Positions 43,600 to 55,701 are shown, counted from the first letter of the stretch. The stretch is 64,000 nt of DNA from Strigamia acuminata (GCA_949358305.1 OX442314.1:64923369-64987368); one strand, 5' to 3'. Notes: a model not told the origin generated them from the letters alone. A program made the numbers and translations.

Positions 43600-46420
43600 A
43601 ACCCCGAATATTCGAGTGTCCACACAACCTATCGTCCACCGGGTCTTGGTGTCCGGGTAGAAAGAGGGAGGGGACGGACGCGCGCGTACCGGACATTGCC
43701 ACTCGGAACAAAAAATGTGCATAATAGGGAAAACGATCAAAGTTTAATTTCCTGATCTTGGAGTCGGTTCCGCGATTTGTGTTCCGACCAATAATTAGAT
43801 TATCCTCGCAGCGACCTACTGGAACAAAGATTTTGTGGAAAATCCGCCGTTGTATATTTTATTTTTTCTTTTCCGGTTGTCTCGCACCATGTAATCGACG
43901 CGAGTTTTTGAGATTGCGCTCGACCGGACTTTGCGAACATTCTCAGAGCGTTCCGGGCCCTCGCGGATATCCGGAGGGTTCCGGTGTGGCATCGGTTTGA
44001 TTGCGCTCGTTTTATTCTGCGTCGTCACTGGCCAGACGCGAATGGTCGGAGGGTCGCGTTCGCGACAAATAGGGGCAGTTGGCGCCGACGAGCGCCGGCA
44101 GCCCCGACACATTGTTTCAAATAAAGCTCCTGTCGAGTTGATTCGATTCGATTCGTATCGTGTTAATTTATCTCTGCGATCTACGCGGTTGAAACAATGC
44201 CCCGCTCTTCTACCCCGTATTGCGCGCCTCATCGCGCATTAGATCGCATTTAAACGCGCGTACAATTAAGGGTGACGCGATCACGCCGCTAAATCGACGC
44301 ACACTTTACTCACGGATGCGCACCGGCACTGAAACGTCCAGAAACACGCTTCTACACGTTTCTACGGCGTCGGCATTGTTTATTTATTTGTTTATTCGTT
44401 TACTTATTTATTAATTCATCTATTCGGACCTCGTGGTGTGCAAATTGCGGAAAGGTCCCTCATTTTTAGCGTTACGGCGGCCTGTGTATTGGTCCCGTGT
44501 TCGCAATTCTGACTTGAACGCAGCCAATCGACCGAGACCCGACGTCAAATTCGATAGCAACGCGTCGGAATGCAAATAACTATCGACGAAAATTAAAAGT
44601 ATAATTGTTGAATAAAAGGAAACTGACGTAATGTTGAAACGCTAAAAAATACGTAAAATTAAGATTCAAATTCGGGTTCGATCCAGGTCAGATTAAGTCA
44701 GATCAGATCCACGAACTCTCGAGGCGCGACATGTTTATCGCTTAAAGATACCTGGCGATCGACGATGGGCGGACGACTGGAGTTCGATTTCCCGATCATG
44801 GGATCAGTTTCGCGGTTCGTGCTCCATTGTTTAATGAGATTATCTTCGTTGGGGTCGATCCCAACAAAAAAATTGAAAATAAATTACATTTTACATTTTA
44901 GAACTGGCTTCCGGACGCCTCGCACCATCCCCGGCGACGCAGTTGTTGTCGTTGGATTCGACCGACTCTGCGGACATTTTCAAACCCAGACCAGACACAC
45001 TTGTTTCGAACAAGGAGCCATCAAGCGCTGAGCGCTTAAACGGACCTGTTTCGTCCTTTTTGTGTCTCAATACCCTCGGGGTGTTCGTGGTGGAGTAGAT
45101 GTCATTTATGCGTTGTAAAAATTGTTTTCTCTATTGCATCGGCATACGGGCATACGGGGCAGCTGGTGACGGCAGCCCCCAATAAATTTGTTCCAAAAAT
45201 AAGTTCCCGTCGAGTCGTGTCGATTTCTCTTTCTCTCTCTCTGGCCCGCCGTGATCGCGCTTCATTGCGCTAAATTGCCGCCAGAACGCGCTACCGTCGC
45301 AACATTTTTCCTCGATTGTCGCGTACGGTCAGAAAATCGCAGCTGACGGTCTTTTCCGCATCAAAACGGGAAAAGAAAACGTATGGGCGGATATACGCGG
45401 ACAGGTCAATCGAGGTTAACCCTGTTTCGGAATTAATCGGAACACTTTTAACGTGGAAAACACCAAAATCCGCATCAGGCGAACATTTTTGGCGTCCATT
45501 AAAGGACGCGGATTACGGGTCACGCGAACGGGCGTCAAATCCCGCGCGCAAACGATCGTGTCGAGTTAAATAAAAGAATAGAAATCGGTGACAAGTGTTG
45601 CACGAAACGAGGCCACGAACGCCTCTATTGGTTTACGATTTTATTTTCACCCCATTGTACTCGACGCGCCAGCGTAGGAGAAGTGAGTTTTCGTCACTAC
45701 GTTCGATGGATTTGCAAACAAACAGACAAACAAACAAACGGTTTCAGACCGTTCCGGGTCCTCGCGGATATTCGGAGGGTTCCGGTGGTGGATTTGTCTC
45801 ATGACTTTTAATCTATCCTGTGTTGTCATCGGCCAAACCAGTGCCGGTTTGCACGGTACAAAGGGTCGTGCAAAGGGTCGCATTCGCGGCAAATAGGGGC
45901 AGCTGGTGTCGACGGACGAGCGCCGGCAGCCCCGACACATTGTTCCAAAAAAAGCTCCTGTCGGGTTGATTCGATTCGATTCGACTCGTGTTAATTTATC
46001 CCTGCGACCCGCCCCCGTAAATGTCGTAATACGCGGTGGAAACGATGCCCGCTCTTCTACCCCGCATTGCGCGCCTCGTCGCGCACTAGGCCGCGTTCAA
46101 ACGCGCGTACTATTAACGGGTGACGCGATCTCGCCGGTAAGTCGACATGCGCTTTACTCACGAATGCGCGTCGGCACCGAAACGTTCGGAAACATGCTTC
46201 CGCAGTGTCGGCATTGTTCATTTATTAAATTATTTGTTTATTCATTTATTTAAACTCCGTGGTTGATTGATGGGCGTGTGGATTTCGCGATTTGCGTTGG
46301 CCCTGTGTTCACAGTTTTGATTGATTTGAACGCAGCCAATCGAACGAGACCCGACATCAATCTCGATAGCGACGCGTCGGAACGCAAAGAACTGCTCACC
46401 GAGAATTGAAAGTGTAATTG
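43600..46420. repeat. three units of the unclassified repeat
   Basis: Stem-loop blocks GGGGCAGTTGGCGCCGACGA..GGCAGCCCC at 44065-44105, GGGGCAGCTGG..GGCAGCCCC at 45157-45180 and GGGGCAGCTGGTGTCGACGG.. at 45896-45933. Each is followed by TTGTTNCAAAATAAGCTC or a near match. Cores start at 43740, 44770 and 45580. A further partial unit (GAACGCAGCCAATCGANCGAG) occurs at both 44515 and 46328. Confidence 0.75.
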
Positions 46421-46489
46421 TAAAACAAGTAATCAACAAATAATCAATGTGGAACAATCATCGTGTAACATTTTATTAATAAATAGTAT

Positions 46490-46515
46490 TTTGAAAAAAA
46501 AAAAAAAAAAAAAAA

Positions 46516-46548
<33 letters not shown>

Positions 46549-46552
46549 CTAA
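46490..46552. repeat. poly(A) followed by (CAA)n
   Basis: About 23 As, then 11 CAA triplets. Confidence 0.9.
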
Positions 46553-46599
46553 TTTATCTTTCGATGCGAGTAAATTACAAACTTTGTCTTTGAGTTTTA

Positions 46600-48100
46600 G
46601 TCACCCCAAAAGTTGAATCAAATTTTCAATTTAATTATTAATTCCATCTATCCGTCTGCCTGTCTTCTCCTTGCAGCACCCCGGGTCCGCAGCGATGGGA
46701 CGCGCGCCGTCGACGAGCGTGTACGTGCTGAGCGGCCCATTGCCCGGCATCGCAACGGAGCATTTCGAGCGACCAGACTCGGTGTCGTCGTAGAGGAGAC
46801 ACAGACTGCACGTCCTTCTTGTTGACGCACCAGGAGCTGATACCATCGTCCACTAGGAGGCAACACGCCACGTCTAGGTTGCAATTAATCAATCAGTTTA
46901 ACAAAATCCTGCAATCATAAAACGTCTGGTTAAAATTCAAATATTTATACATTTTCTGATCATATTTCACCCATCCAACAACTCGTTTCGTTCCAGGTGT
47001 CGCGAAACACTCGATTTTATATCTAGTCGGTCACTTGTTTTTCTTCCACCTGAAATTCAAGATAAATTAATTCAATTCGTTCAAACCAAATAAATCAACT
47101 CGTATTAAAAAGATTCGATCCGCATTATTTCACTCGGTTTAACATCGTTAACCTGTATGAAAAATAGAAATAAAGTCATAAATCAGTTTTTTTCTACATG
47201 CACCCGTAATTTCGATGGATGAACGGTCCTTCAGCAACGTTGTGCGAAAAACAATGCACGCAAATTCGTTAAATTTCCTCCAGATTCTGTAACATCGATT
47301 CGAATGGCCTTGTGTGTATGCGCGCGCGAGTATGTATGTGTGTCAACACGCAAGAACGACGCGAGGACTCCGTGTGGCACCTGTCGCGAGCAACCGAGAA
47401 TGACACGTAGCAAACCGTCTGCGCATCGTGTTTCCTGCAAAAATGAGAACAATCTGTTTTTTAATACGCTGTCAGAAGTATGTGATGTAAAAAGAACTCA
47501 TCTAATTGCCCTTCCTTTCCTATTTTCCACTCTCTGTCGCTTCGTTGTCGACAAATGCGTCCTCGTTGTCCCTTTCTATTTCCAATATAGTTGTGAGAGG
47601 ACCGCGGTGCGTCCTATTCTCTCCCCGATGGACCCGCATTATTGTCCTAGAAAAAACGTACACTCTTCAGTTTATTTCCCCGGGATTTATTTGAACTCAG
47701 GCATCCGAATTTTACTCACCTGTTGTGCTTGTTTTCGCGGCTTTTTTTTCCTCCCGGGCTCCGACCTAGTTTGTCTTCATCCGCTGACGCTTATTTCTCG
47801 TCGTTTCCAACGGCGGCCATTGCTTTTGTTGCGAGTCTTCTCTGTTTTCGGGTTTTACCAATTCCCGTCCCGAACTGCTCCCGTCACCATCACTTTTAGA
47901 CAGTTTATGCCCGTTTAGACTGTCGACTCGAATAAACGTTTATTAGTTCCTGCCAGTTAATCGAAGCTAGTTAGGTCGTTTTCACGACCCGATGTCACTC
48001 GAACGGATTTATTAGCGCCTCTCTACCGTCTTTTGCCCGTTTCAATCGAGTTTTAGTGTTACCCACTTCTCCCGATGTTCTCCGTCTTCGAAGAATTTAC
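46600..48100. other. region with unresolved exon-like segments
   Basis: Acceptor-like CTTGCAG at 46669-46675 precedes a short plus frame starting ATGGGACGCGCG (46694-46792). On the minus strand there are an acceptor TTTTTGCAG at about 47443 with an open segment to 47234, an acceptor before 47053, and a donor GTGAGT at about 47720. I could not join these into one frame. A 204-codon plus frame (47304-47918) is Phe/Leu/Cys-rich and unconvincing. There may be one small gene here. Confidence 0.25.
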
Positions 48101-48199
48101 TTATTGTTTACTCTATTCGTCGATAATAAACAGTCAAACTCAAACACCGCCCAGTCTCTCGTCGCACGCCGGACCAACCGGATGTTACACCTGCATTAG

Positions 48200-48205
48200 T
48201 TAAAA

Positions 48206-48248
<43 letters not shown>

Positions 48249-48347
48249 ACAACGCCATCTATTGGGCGTGAATGCAACACACGATTCCACGGGGTTCCCA
48301 TTGAATTTATTTATGTGGCCGCGCGTAGACAGTAAATAAATAAATAA

Positions 48348-48379
<32 letters not shown>

Positions 48380-48390
48380 TTATATATACG
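48200..48390. repeat. (AAAT)n and (TA)n microsatellites
   Basis: AAAT units at about 48205-48248 and TA repeats at about 48348-48388. The following 48391-48780 shows no gene. Confidence 0.9.
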
Positions 48391-49294
48391 CAATGTTTTC
48401 TCCATTCGAGTAAACTTGTACTTTTATTGCCCTTTTGTACATGTGGCGTTGCCTCTGGTCAACGTTTTTGACCCACGATAAAAACTCCAAAATAAACAAA
48501 TGAGTAAAGGGGACAGAAACCCGAACTTGTTGGTTTGTTTAAACGCGACTGGAGTGAAGTGGGCATCACAGCACCCCGCTCACGATCGCGCGCTCGAAAT
48601 TATAACGGAGCCCAAAATATTATCGTCTGACCCAAAATTGTTTCGTTTTTAATTAAAAAACGATCACATAGCCGACTCCAAAACCAAAACATCGTAGCTC
48701 TTAAAAACGGGTGTAAATCGGAGACTTTGAATCAAAATCATTCGCGGAATTGCCAACAGGTGTCGCGTCAACAAACTGGTAGCGAGCATACATGAACTGG
48801 AAATGGAAGCGGGAAGTTTATGCTCGGTCGCGTCTCCGCAGGTAAATTTGGGCGGCTTTTACGAATTTTTGCGATATTTTTGTCAATGAATCGCGTCCGT
48901 GGTCGTACGTGTGCACACGTGTGGTCGTCGAACAACGCGCATGGATTTTTGTGTTTGGTCGCGGGAGTGTACGTGAGTGAGCGTTTGCGGTGTAACGTGG
49001 ATGATTTTTACCCGATCGACGGCGAACGAGGTTTATTAAAATTAGACGAATGTATACATTTTTTATTTATTGATTTATACACGATTCATCGATTCATATG
49101 CACACGTGTATACCGTATTGGTCCACTCGTTGCCACGCACCGTCGTCGAGCACGGATTTGTGGTCGTTTTCAAATCGCGCGTTTAGAGCGGAATATGCCG
49201 ACACAAACAAAAAATGTTTTTATTTTTATTTTTATTTTTTATTTTCTCTCCCTTACAGACATCCGACGCAAACAAAGAGACGGAAGGTGGGAAG

Positions 49295-52200
49295 ATGGAA
49301 AATGAAAAATTAGAAACCGAGGAGGGGTCAACCGAAGTTGCAACCACGATGACGGTGAGTGGAAAAATTGTCTCACGATTAACAATATTATTATTATTAT
49401 TATTGATGAAAAATAGATAAACAAACACATAAATAAATAAATATTTCTGCCTAATTCGCGAAATAAAAATAGAAAATAATTTATTTATTTCCGCGCGGAC
49501 ATTAAAAATTGATTCATATCACGTGTAAAAATTTCATTTTTTTAAATTTAATTTTTTTGTCCCATTTATGCGCGATGTCTTATCTGTGCCAATTTTAAGC
49601 AATGACAAACGGTCCCGATTCTCCAACCATTTAACAGCATCGAATGCCAATTGCAAAGTAGTGATCAAATTTTTCTTCCGACAATTAAATCTGAGATCCG
49701 TGGAGAGGGGCTACAGCGGGATAGGAATAAATTCTAATATCCGCGTGGAAATGGGCACGGTCCGGGGTACGGACCCGCTATTTTCCATTTTTCTAAACTT
49801 TCTTTGTTTTATTTTATTTTATTTTATTTTATTTTATTTTATTTTATTTATTTTTTAAACGCTGATTTATTCATACACATCCGTATCGTTCCAGGACACG
49901 GAACCGCACGTGGACGAGAGGTTGGTCACTGTGGAAGCGTCGACGGCGGTGAGTGAAAGAATTGGCCCATAATCAAAATTAATTTTGCGAGGATAAGCTT
50001 TCGTTGCTGGTTCTGGCGCGATCGACGCAATTGTGACCCATTCTCCCATGTTTGTGCGCGCGAAAATACGCGAACACGCGCGTCCAATTTTTTGTCGTTC
50101 GACGCCCCGCGTCTCGATTTGTTTTACGTGTCCACTCCCTTCCCTCCCCCCCCCCATCCCCCCCCCCCCCCCATTTTTTTTTTTTTCTTTTAATTGATTT
50201 TTCTTTTTCTTTTTCTATTTTTATTCATTTTTTTATTTTTATTTTTATTTTTTGTTTTTATTTTTATTTTTTTATTTATTATATTTGCTCGTTATTAATC
50301 AGGCCACAATGGACACATCTCGACGACGTCCAGTGGAGTCGATTCTGGACGACTCGCAATCGCAACCAACAGAGCCGATGCTGGAGGAATCCCAAGACAC
50401 GGAATTCAGCGAGTCTCAACCCTCCGAGTCCAGGGTGGTGTTGTACCACGAAAGGCTGGTGGAGAGGGTGGTGGAGAGGGTGGTGGAGAGGCGGGTGGAT
50501 AGGCTGATAGAGAGGCGGGCAATAATGGAGGCCATCGTTGGAGATGCAGGGACGGTGAGTGAATTAGAATTAGAAAAATAGAAATTATACACCGTATATC
50601 TCCAAATAGTGCATCCACACGCTATCTGGGGACAAATTTTCTCGTGTGTACGATCAGAGGCCCGCGCGCGTTATTCGTGAACTAAAATTGTCCCACCGAA
50701 GACACGTGTACAAATCGAGGATACCGTTTATCTGTAAATAGCGCACCCGTGCGCTATTTAAAAATAAATGGTCCCGTGCGTTATTAAAGACCCGCAGAGT
50801 AATCACAGATATACTGTATACGGTATATGCATTTTTTTTTCTGTTTTGTTTCTTTTTCTTTTCAATCCGTTTGAATATTCACATTTGTTTGTTTCCTGTC
50901 AGGCCGCGTCCGAAGTCATGTCGAACGTCTTGTTTCGAGTCGCACAATGCATCGCGTCGTCTTCCGGGGCACCGGACCATGAACCCGCAACTGCAACGGT
51001 AGGCTAAAGAATCAAAGTCGAGTTTACAAGAGTGTTCTTGACTCTCATGTTTCCGACACGATCGGCGCAGACGAAATGTGAAAACGACCAACCAACGTGC
51101 GTCATCTCGAGTTAGGCGCGCACATCAAATGCGTGCTCTTTACCGACACATTTAATGTCAGGGTCTATTTAAATTTAATTCATTTATTGGTTAATTTTTT
51201 CCTTTTCTTTTTTTTTATTACAAGTTAGTCATTTTAATTGTGGGCGTCTTTTTGGCCCCCTTTTTTTATTTTTATTTATTTATTTATTTATTTTTTAATT
51301 ATGCACACATTTGTAATTATATTTACTCGTTTCTTACCAGGACGGACCCAACGACGACGGTGCCTTGGACCTATCACAAAGCACGGGGCATTCCGTGTGG
51401 TCATCGAGCCTGCCACAAACGTGAGTTCCACGCGCTCTTCGGGTCTTGCACGCAACGTCTCACAATTTATTTATTTATTTTTTTTTTTTAGAGAAACGGA
51501 TGGGACGGCGGATGAGATTGTGGGGGGGGGTTGTGGATGAGATCGTGGAGGAGGTGGGGAAGGCGAGGGCGGCGGAAGAGACTGTGTCGGAGAAGAAGGT
51601 GGAAAAGGAGATGGCGGTGGAAGAGACTGTGTCGGAGACGGAGAAGGAGAAGGCGGTGGAAGAGACTGTGTCGGGGAAGGAGGTGGAGAAGGAGATGGCG
51701 GTGGAAGAGACTGTGTCGGAGACGGAGAAGGAGATGGCGGTGGAAGAGACTGTGTCGGAGAAGGAGGTGGAGAAGGAGATGGCGGTGGAAGAGACTGTGT
51801 CGGAGAAGGAGGTGGAGAAGGAGATGGCGGTGGAAGAGACTGTGTCGGAGACGGAGAAGGAGATGGCGGTGGAAGAGACTGTGTCGGAGAAGGAGGTGGA
51901 GAAGGAGATGGCGGTGGAAGAGACTGTGTCGGAGAAGGAGGTGGAGAAGGAGATGGCGGTGGAAGAGACTGTGTCGGAGACGGAGAAGGAGATGGCGGTG
52001 GAAGAGACTGTGTCGGAGAAGGAGGTGGAGAAGGAGATGGCGGTGGAAGAGACTGTGTCGGAGAAGGAGGTGGAGAAGGAGATGGCGGTGGAAGAGACTG
52101 TGTCGGAGAAGGAGGTGGAGAAGGAGATGGCGGTGGAAGAGACTGTGTCGGAGAAGGAGGTGGAGAAGGAGATGGTGGTGGAAGAGACTGTGGAGGAGAT

Positions 52201-53719
52201 GGGAATAGTGTGGCCGGAGATGGAGGTGGAGTTGGAAAAGGAGAAGGAGACGTGGAAGGAAACGGCGGTGGAAGAGGCAGTGGAGGAGAAGGAAAAGGAG
52301 AAGGAGACGGCGACGGCACCGAAGAAGAGGAAGTGTGTGAGGAAAGGGGGTGCGAAAAAGAAACGGAAGACCGTTGAGAAGGTGGAAAAGGAAGTATTCG
52401 AGGTAACGTAGTAACTGACCATTTTATTTTGACAATCAACGTGATCGCGTTCCAATTTGAAATTGAAAAGCGATCACGTTGATTTGACGTAAATTAATAA
52501 TTCCCGCGCGCGCACTATAATTTAACCCGCAAATTTAATTTGCCGCGCGCGCGCACTATAATTTAACCCGCAAATTTAATTTGCCGCGCGCGCATTGAGC
52601 GGATTGATCGTATGAATCCGACCCGCGCACAAACTTGGATTCGACATGCAATATCGTATATTTATTTGCCCGTCTGTTTGTTCGTTTATTCATTTATTTA
52701 TTTTTTTTTTCTCCAGTCGTTGCCCAGCACATCAGGGTGCACTTGGACGATGCCAAGCGTTGTGACGGTCCCGTCGTCACCAGACCTATCACCGCCGCGG
52801 TCGCCACCACTTCAACCAACGGCGACATTAGGCAAAATGCCTTTAATGTGCCCCGTCGTGAGGTTGGAACGGCTGCAATTGCCGATCCTCACACCAATAC
52901 CACGTCCTATCATGTCGACGCCGTGTTTCACCGTGCCACCATCTGCGCCCATCGCCCCCCCGCCGCCGCAAGAACAGCAACTGGCGCGTGTCACCACCAA
53001 GCCGCGAAGATCCGCGTCGAAGCGGCCCGCATCACCGTCATGGGGACCCGCGTCGAAAAGGTCGGAGACTCGAGTCACGCGGTCGACGGAAAAGGTAACC
53101 TGTCTGGTCTATTTGTCTTTGATCGTTTGTTCAATCGTTCCTTCCATTTCTTTCAGATACGAAAGGCATCTGCATCCCAGGGCTCGGTGGTGCCGTCTGG
53201 CAGGGCAGGACCGAGTGGGCTTCCGTCCAACCTTCCGTCCAACTTGTCGATAGAGTTGGATCGACGGTTCGGAGAGTTCCAGAAATGGGTGCTCCGGAAG
53301 GTGGGGGAGGTGGAGACGGGGGCGGTGCCAACACGGCAACGACGCCAGGGTGGAGGGAAAGGGAAGAAGGGAGAAAAACTCCGGACAGAGGGCGGGAAGT
53401 CATTTTATTGTGCTCTGTGCGCCAAACAACCGGGTAATGAGAAACATACATTTGTTTATTTGTTTGTTTATTTTTTGTCTAATTTTTATTTTTTTTTTTT
53501 ATTTTTTTTTTTTCCTTTCCTCTCCCGCGTACCTTAGGGGTGTCGAAATACGGGTATTTCAGCGAGGACGCGTACCGCCATTGGCGCCAACATCACCACC
53601 TAGACGCAGTTAAGCGCGAGGATGAAATCTCCAAGAGAGTCAGGAAGCATCTGCGGGACTATTCGCGTAGACCCGATCTCCTGTTGCCGGTGGGTATTTA
53701 ATCAATTAGTCGATTCGTT

Positions 53720-53758
<39 letters not shown>

Positions 53759-54745
53759 TTTTTTTCTCTGTTTCCTAGAAGTTGAAAAAAATGCACAAGG
53801 CCCTGAAACGGTGCCCATTCTGCATTGCGAGGCCTGTGGTTGACCGACTAGAGGACCACTGGTTGGTCAAACACAGATATCGCATTGCATGGGCACCGGG
53901 GATGGGAGAGGGAGAGGGAGAGCGCGTCGGAGACAACGACGACGACGACGACGACAACGACGGTGATTCGGCGTCACGTTCATCATCTTTTCAACGAGGC
54001 GATGCGCAGGGAGAGGAACGGGTGTTGCGATCGAGGGTGGTTCCCGTCGCGGAAGGGGGCAGCGAACCCAACAGCGATCCCAACTATTGGGACGATAACC
54101 ACGAAATGAAAATCTTTCGCGACGGGAGCATGCGGTTCTCCATTCATTCGCTTACTCTCCTGCTCTTTACGATACGGGCTCAGGTTCAGGCGGAACAAGT
54201 ATATATATTTTTATTTTTATTTTTATTTTTATTTTTATTTATTTATTTATGTATATATTTTTTTTATTTTTTATTTTTTTTTTTAGTATTGGGACGATCC
54301 CGACATCAAGACCCACTTACTCCGGATGCTGGGGATGTTAAACCAATGGAACGACATGTCGGTGAGTGAATCTACCGCGCGCGTCTACGTCGACACTTTT
54401 CAGATATTGATTTTCCCGTTTTATTTGCAGAATAAAGATTTCTCGTTCGTTGATGAGGTGCTGATGAAGGAGAGGTTTGTCGTCGTCGGCGAGCCCGAGA
54501 ACGACGAAGGAGAGGGGTGTGGAGAAGAGAGACGCCGGGAAGAAGAGCGTGAAACAGGTGAAAGGTGTGAAGAGGAAAAAGAAGACGACGAAGATTACAG
54601 AAACTCTGAATTTGAGGACGATGCGGAAAGTGATGAGGACGAAGACGAAGAAAAGAAACTGGCGAGGAAGGAGAAAGAGAAACGGGCAAGGAGCAAGAGA
54701 AAGAGGAAAGGAAAGGGAAAGTCGAGCGCCGGAAAGAAAAAGTGA
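49295..54745 (+). CDS. gene B: large twin C2H2 finger protein with coding minisatellite
   Basis: Exons: 49295-49354, 49895-49948, 50303-50554, 50903-50998, 51341-51420, 51492-52402, 52717-53094, 53157-53433, 53538-53689, 53779-54198, 54287-54361 and 54431-54745, about 1022 aa. Residues 1-150 are acidic/Ser-rich with an Arg/Val helix (ERLVERVVERVVERRVDRL). About 180-400 are a Glu/Lys/Val minisatellite. About 485-610 are Pro/Ser/Arg-rich. A heptad segment (LSIELDRRFGEFQKWVLRKV) precedes finger 1 (CALC..HWRQHH, loop 19). After a helical linker and an intron comes finger 2, C-x2-C-x11-H-x4-H (CPFC..HWLVKH). Then an acidic stretch, the 25-residue exon (YWDDPDIKTHLLRMLGMLNQ..) matching gene A's 22-residue exon, and a Glu/Lys tail. 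The only break is at a G9 run (51522-51530): removing one G restores phase, so a base error is likely. The start is the first Met of exon 1 that stays in frame. Likely nuclear. Confidence 0.65.
51590..52190 (+). repeat. coding minisatellite, 45-bp and 39-bp units
   Basis: Fourteen units of 15 aa (EKEVEKEMAVEETVS) or 13 aa (ETEKEMAVEETVS). In the middle they follow a higher-order 15-15-13 pattern (129 bp), repeated about three times. Reading frame is preserved because both unit lengths are multiples of three. Confidence 0.95.
52435..52483. repeat. perfect 14-bp inverted repeat in a gene B intron
   Basis: ATCAACGTGATCGC and its complement, with a 21-nt loop. Confidence 0.9.
52505..52590. repeat. 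two tandem 41-bp units in the same intron
   Basis: Unit CACTATAATTTAACCCGC plus AAATTTAATTTGCCGCGCG, repeated at a 41-bp period. Confidence 0.85.
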
Positions 54746-55690
54746 ATTCGCCTAATCTGCTCCTCAAATGTACGAATACATGTTTTAAATTTAATTTTAA
54801 TTTATTTCACTCCTTTAAAACTCGTTCTTTTTTTACAGACAAATGGGCACGTCGGTGTTTGATAGCGACGCAATCGTGTTGTTCGTTGTTCGAGCGCATC
54901 ATTTTTCGGCACCCCCAATCACAACGATGTCTTCTCTCGCACACGTGGAATGTGGCAGCCTCGTCCACGTCGAGTCTGGTTCGAGTGGACTCTGACAAAA
55001 CAGCGAAGCTACTCGAATTCTCGACGTCAGTGTGTTTGGTGTCGTCGTTGTTTCGGTCACACGAGTGGCGCCCTCTTCACGTCCGCGCGGAGAAACGCTA
55101 AAAATTGCGGACAGCGTTCCAAAACAATCAACGGTCATTCACAGCGAATTACTAATCTGACAATAATTTCTGTGTTCTTGGTGTTGTTTTTGATTACGGT
55201 GTTGTTCTTTTTAACAATCAAGCATGGTTCTGCGTTTAAAACACACCGATTTTATTTCTTTTTGTGCTTGTTTGTTTTTTTTTTTTTTTTTTTTTTATAA
55301 TTTTATTAGATTTCAAACAAACAGTTTTCCGGATCAAAACTAATTTTTTTTTTGCTTATATTTAATACTTCTGATAAAAAATAATAATTTATATTTTTCT
55401 GAGTTTACAACTTGCAGTTTTATTTTAGTTTTGGTGTGGTAGCATTTAATATTTGCGTGTTTGTTTGTTTGAATCTCGATTAGTCTGGTATAAAAGATGT
55501 TATGTTATGTTTGTTTATTTAATGCTGAATTTTAACAATATTGTTTTAAAAAAATAATCGATAGATAATTTAACATGTGCATGTTAATTACAAACGAGTT
55601 TTAATGATTAAATATGATTATGAAAATTAAAATTAAAATTGAAAACGATTTGAAAAATTAAAAATGATTTATTCACAAAAAAATAAAGAA
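54746..55690 (+). other. downstream of gene B, possible extra exon
   Basis: An acceptor TTTTTTACAG before 54840 opens a segment with two alternative frames of 50-90 codons, neither with a domain. The rest (55130-55690) is A/T-rich with a long T run at about 55278. It may be an untranslated exon of gene B or a small gene. Confidence 0.25.
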
Positions 55691-55701
55691 ATATATATAT
55701 A

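Noticed and set aside
47304-47918. 204-codon plus-strand frame starting MALCVCAREYVC
   Set aside because: Low-complexity composition, no domain, no splice or poly(A) context, overlaps minus-strand splice-like signals.
51590-52190. CRISPR-like array
   Set aside because: Units are contiguous with no unique spacers, and the sequence is a coding minisatellite in a eukaryotic gene.
51471-52455. Long antisense open frames (over 320 codons, Pro/Ser-rich or Ser/Thr-rich) opposite the gene B minisatellite
   Set aside because: They are by-products of a repeat whose unit lengths are multiples of three; all frames stay open. They have no splice context.
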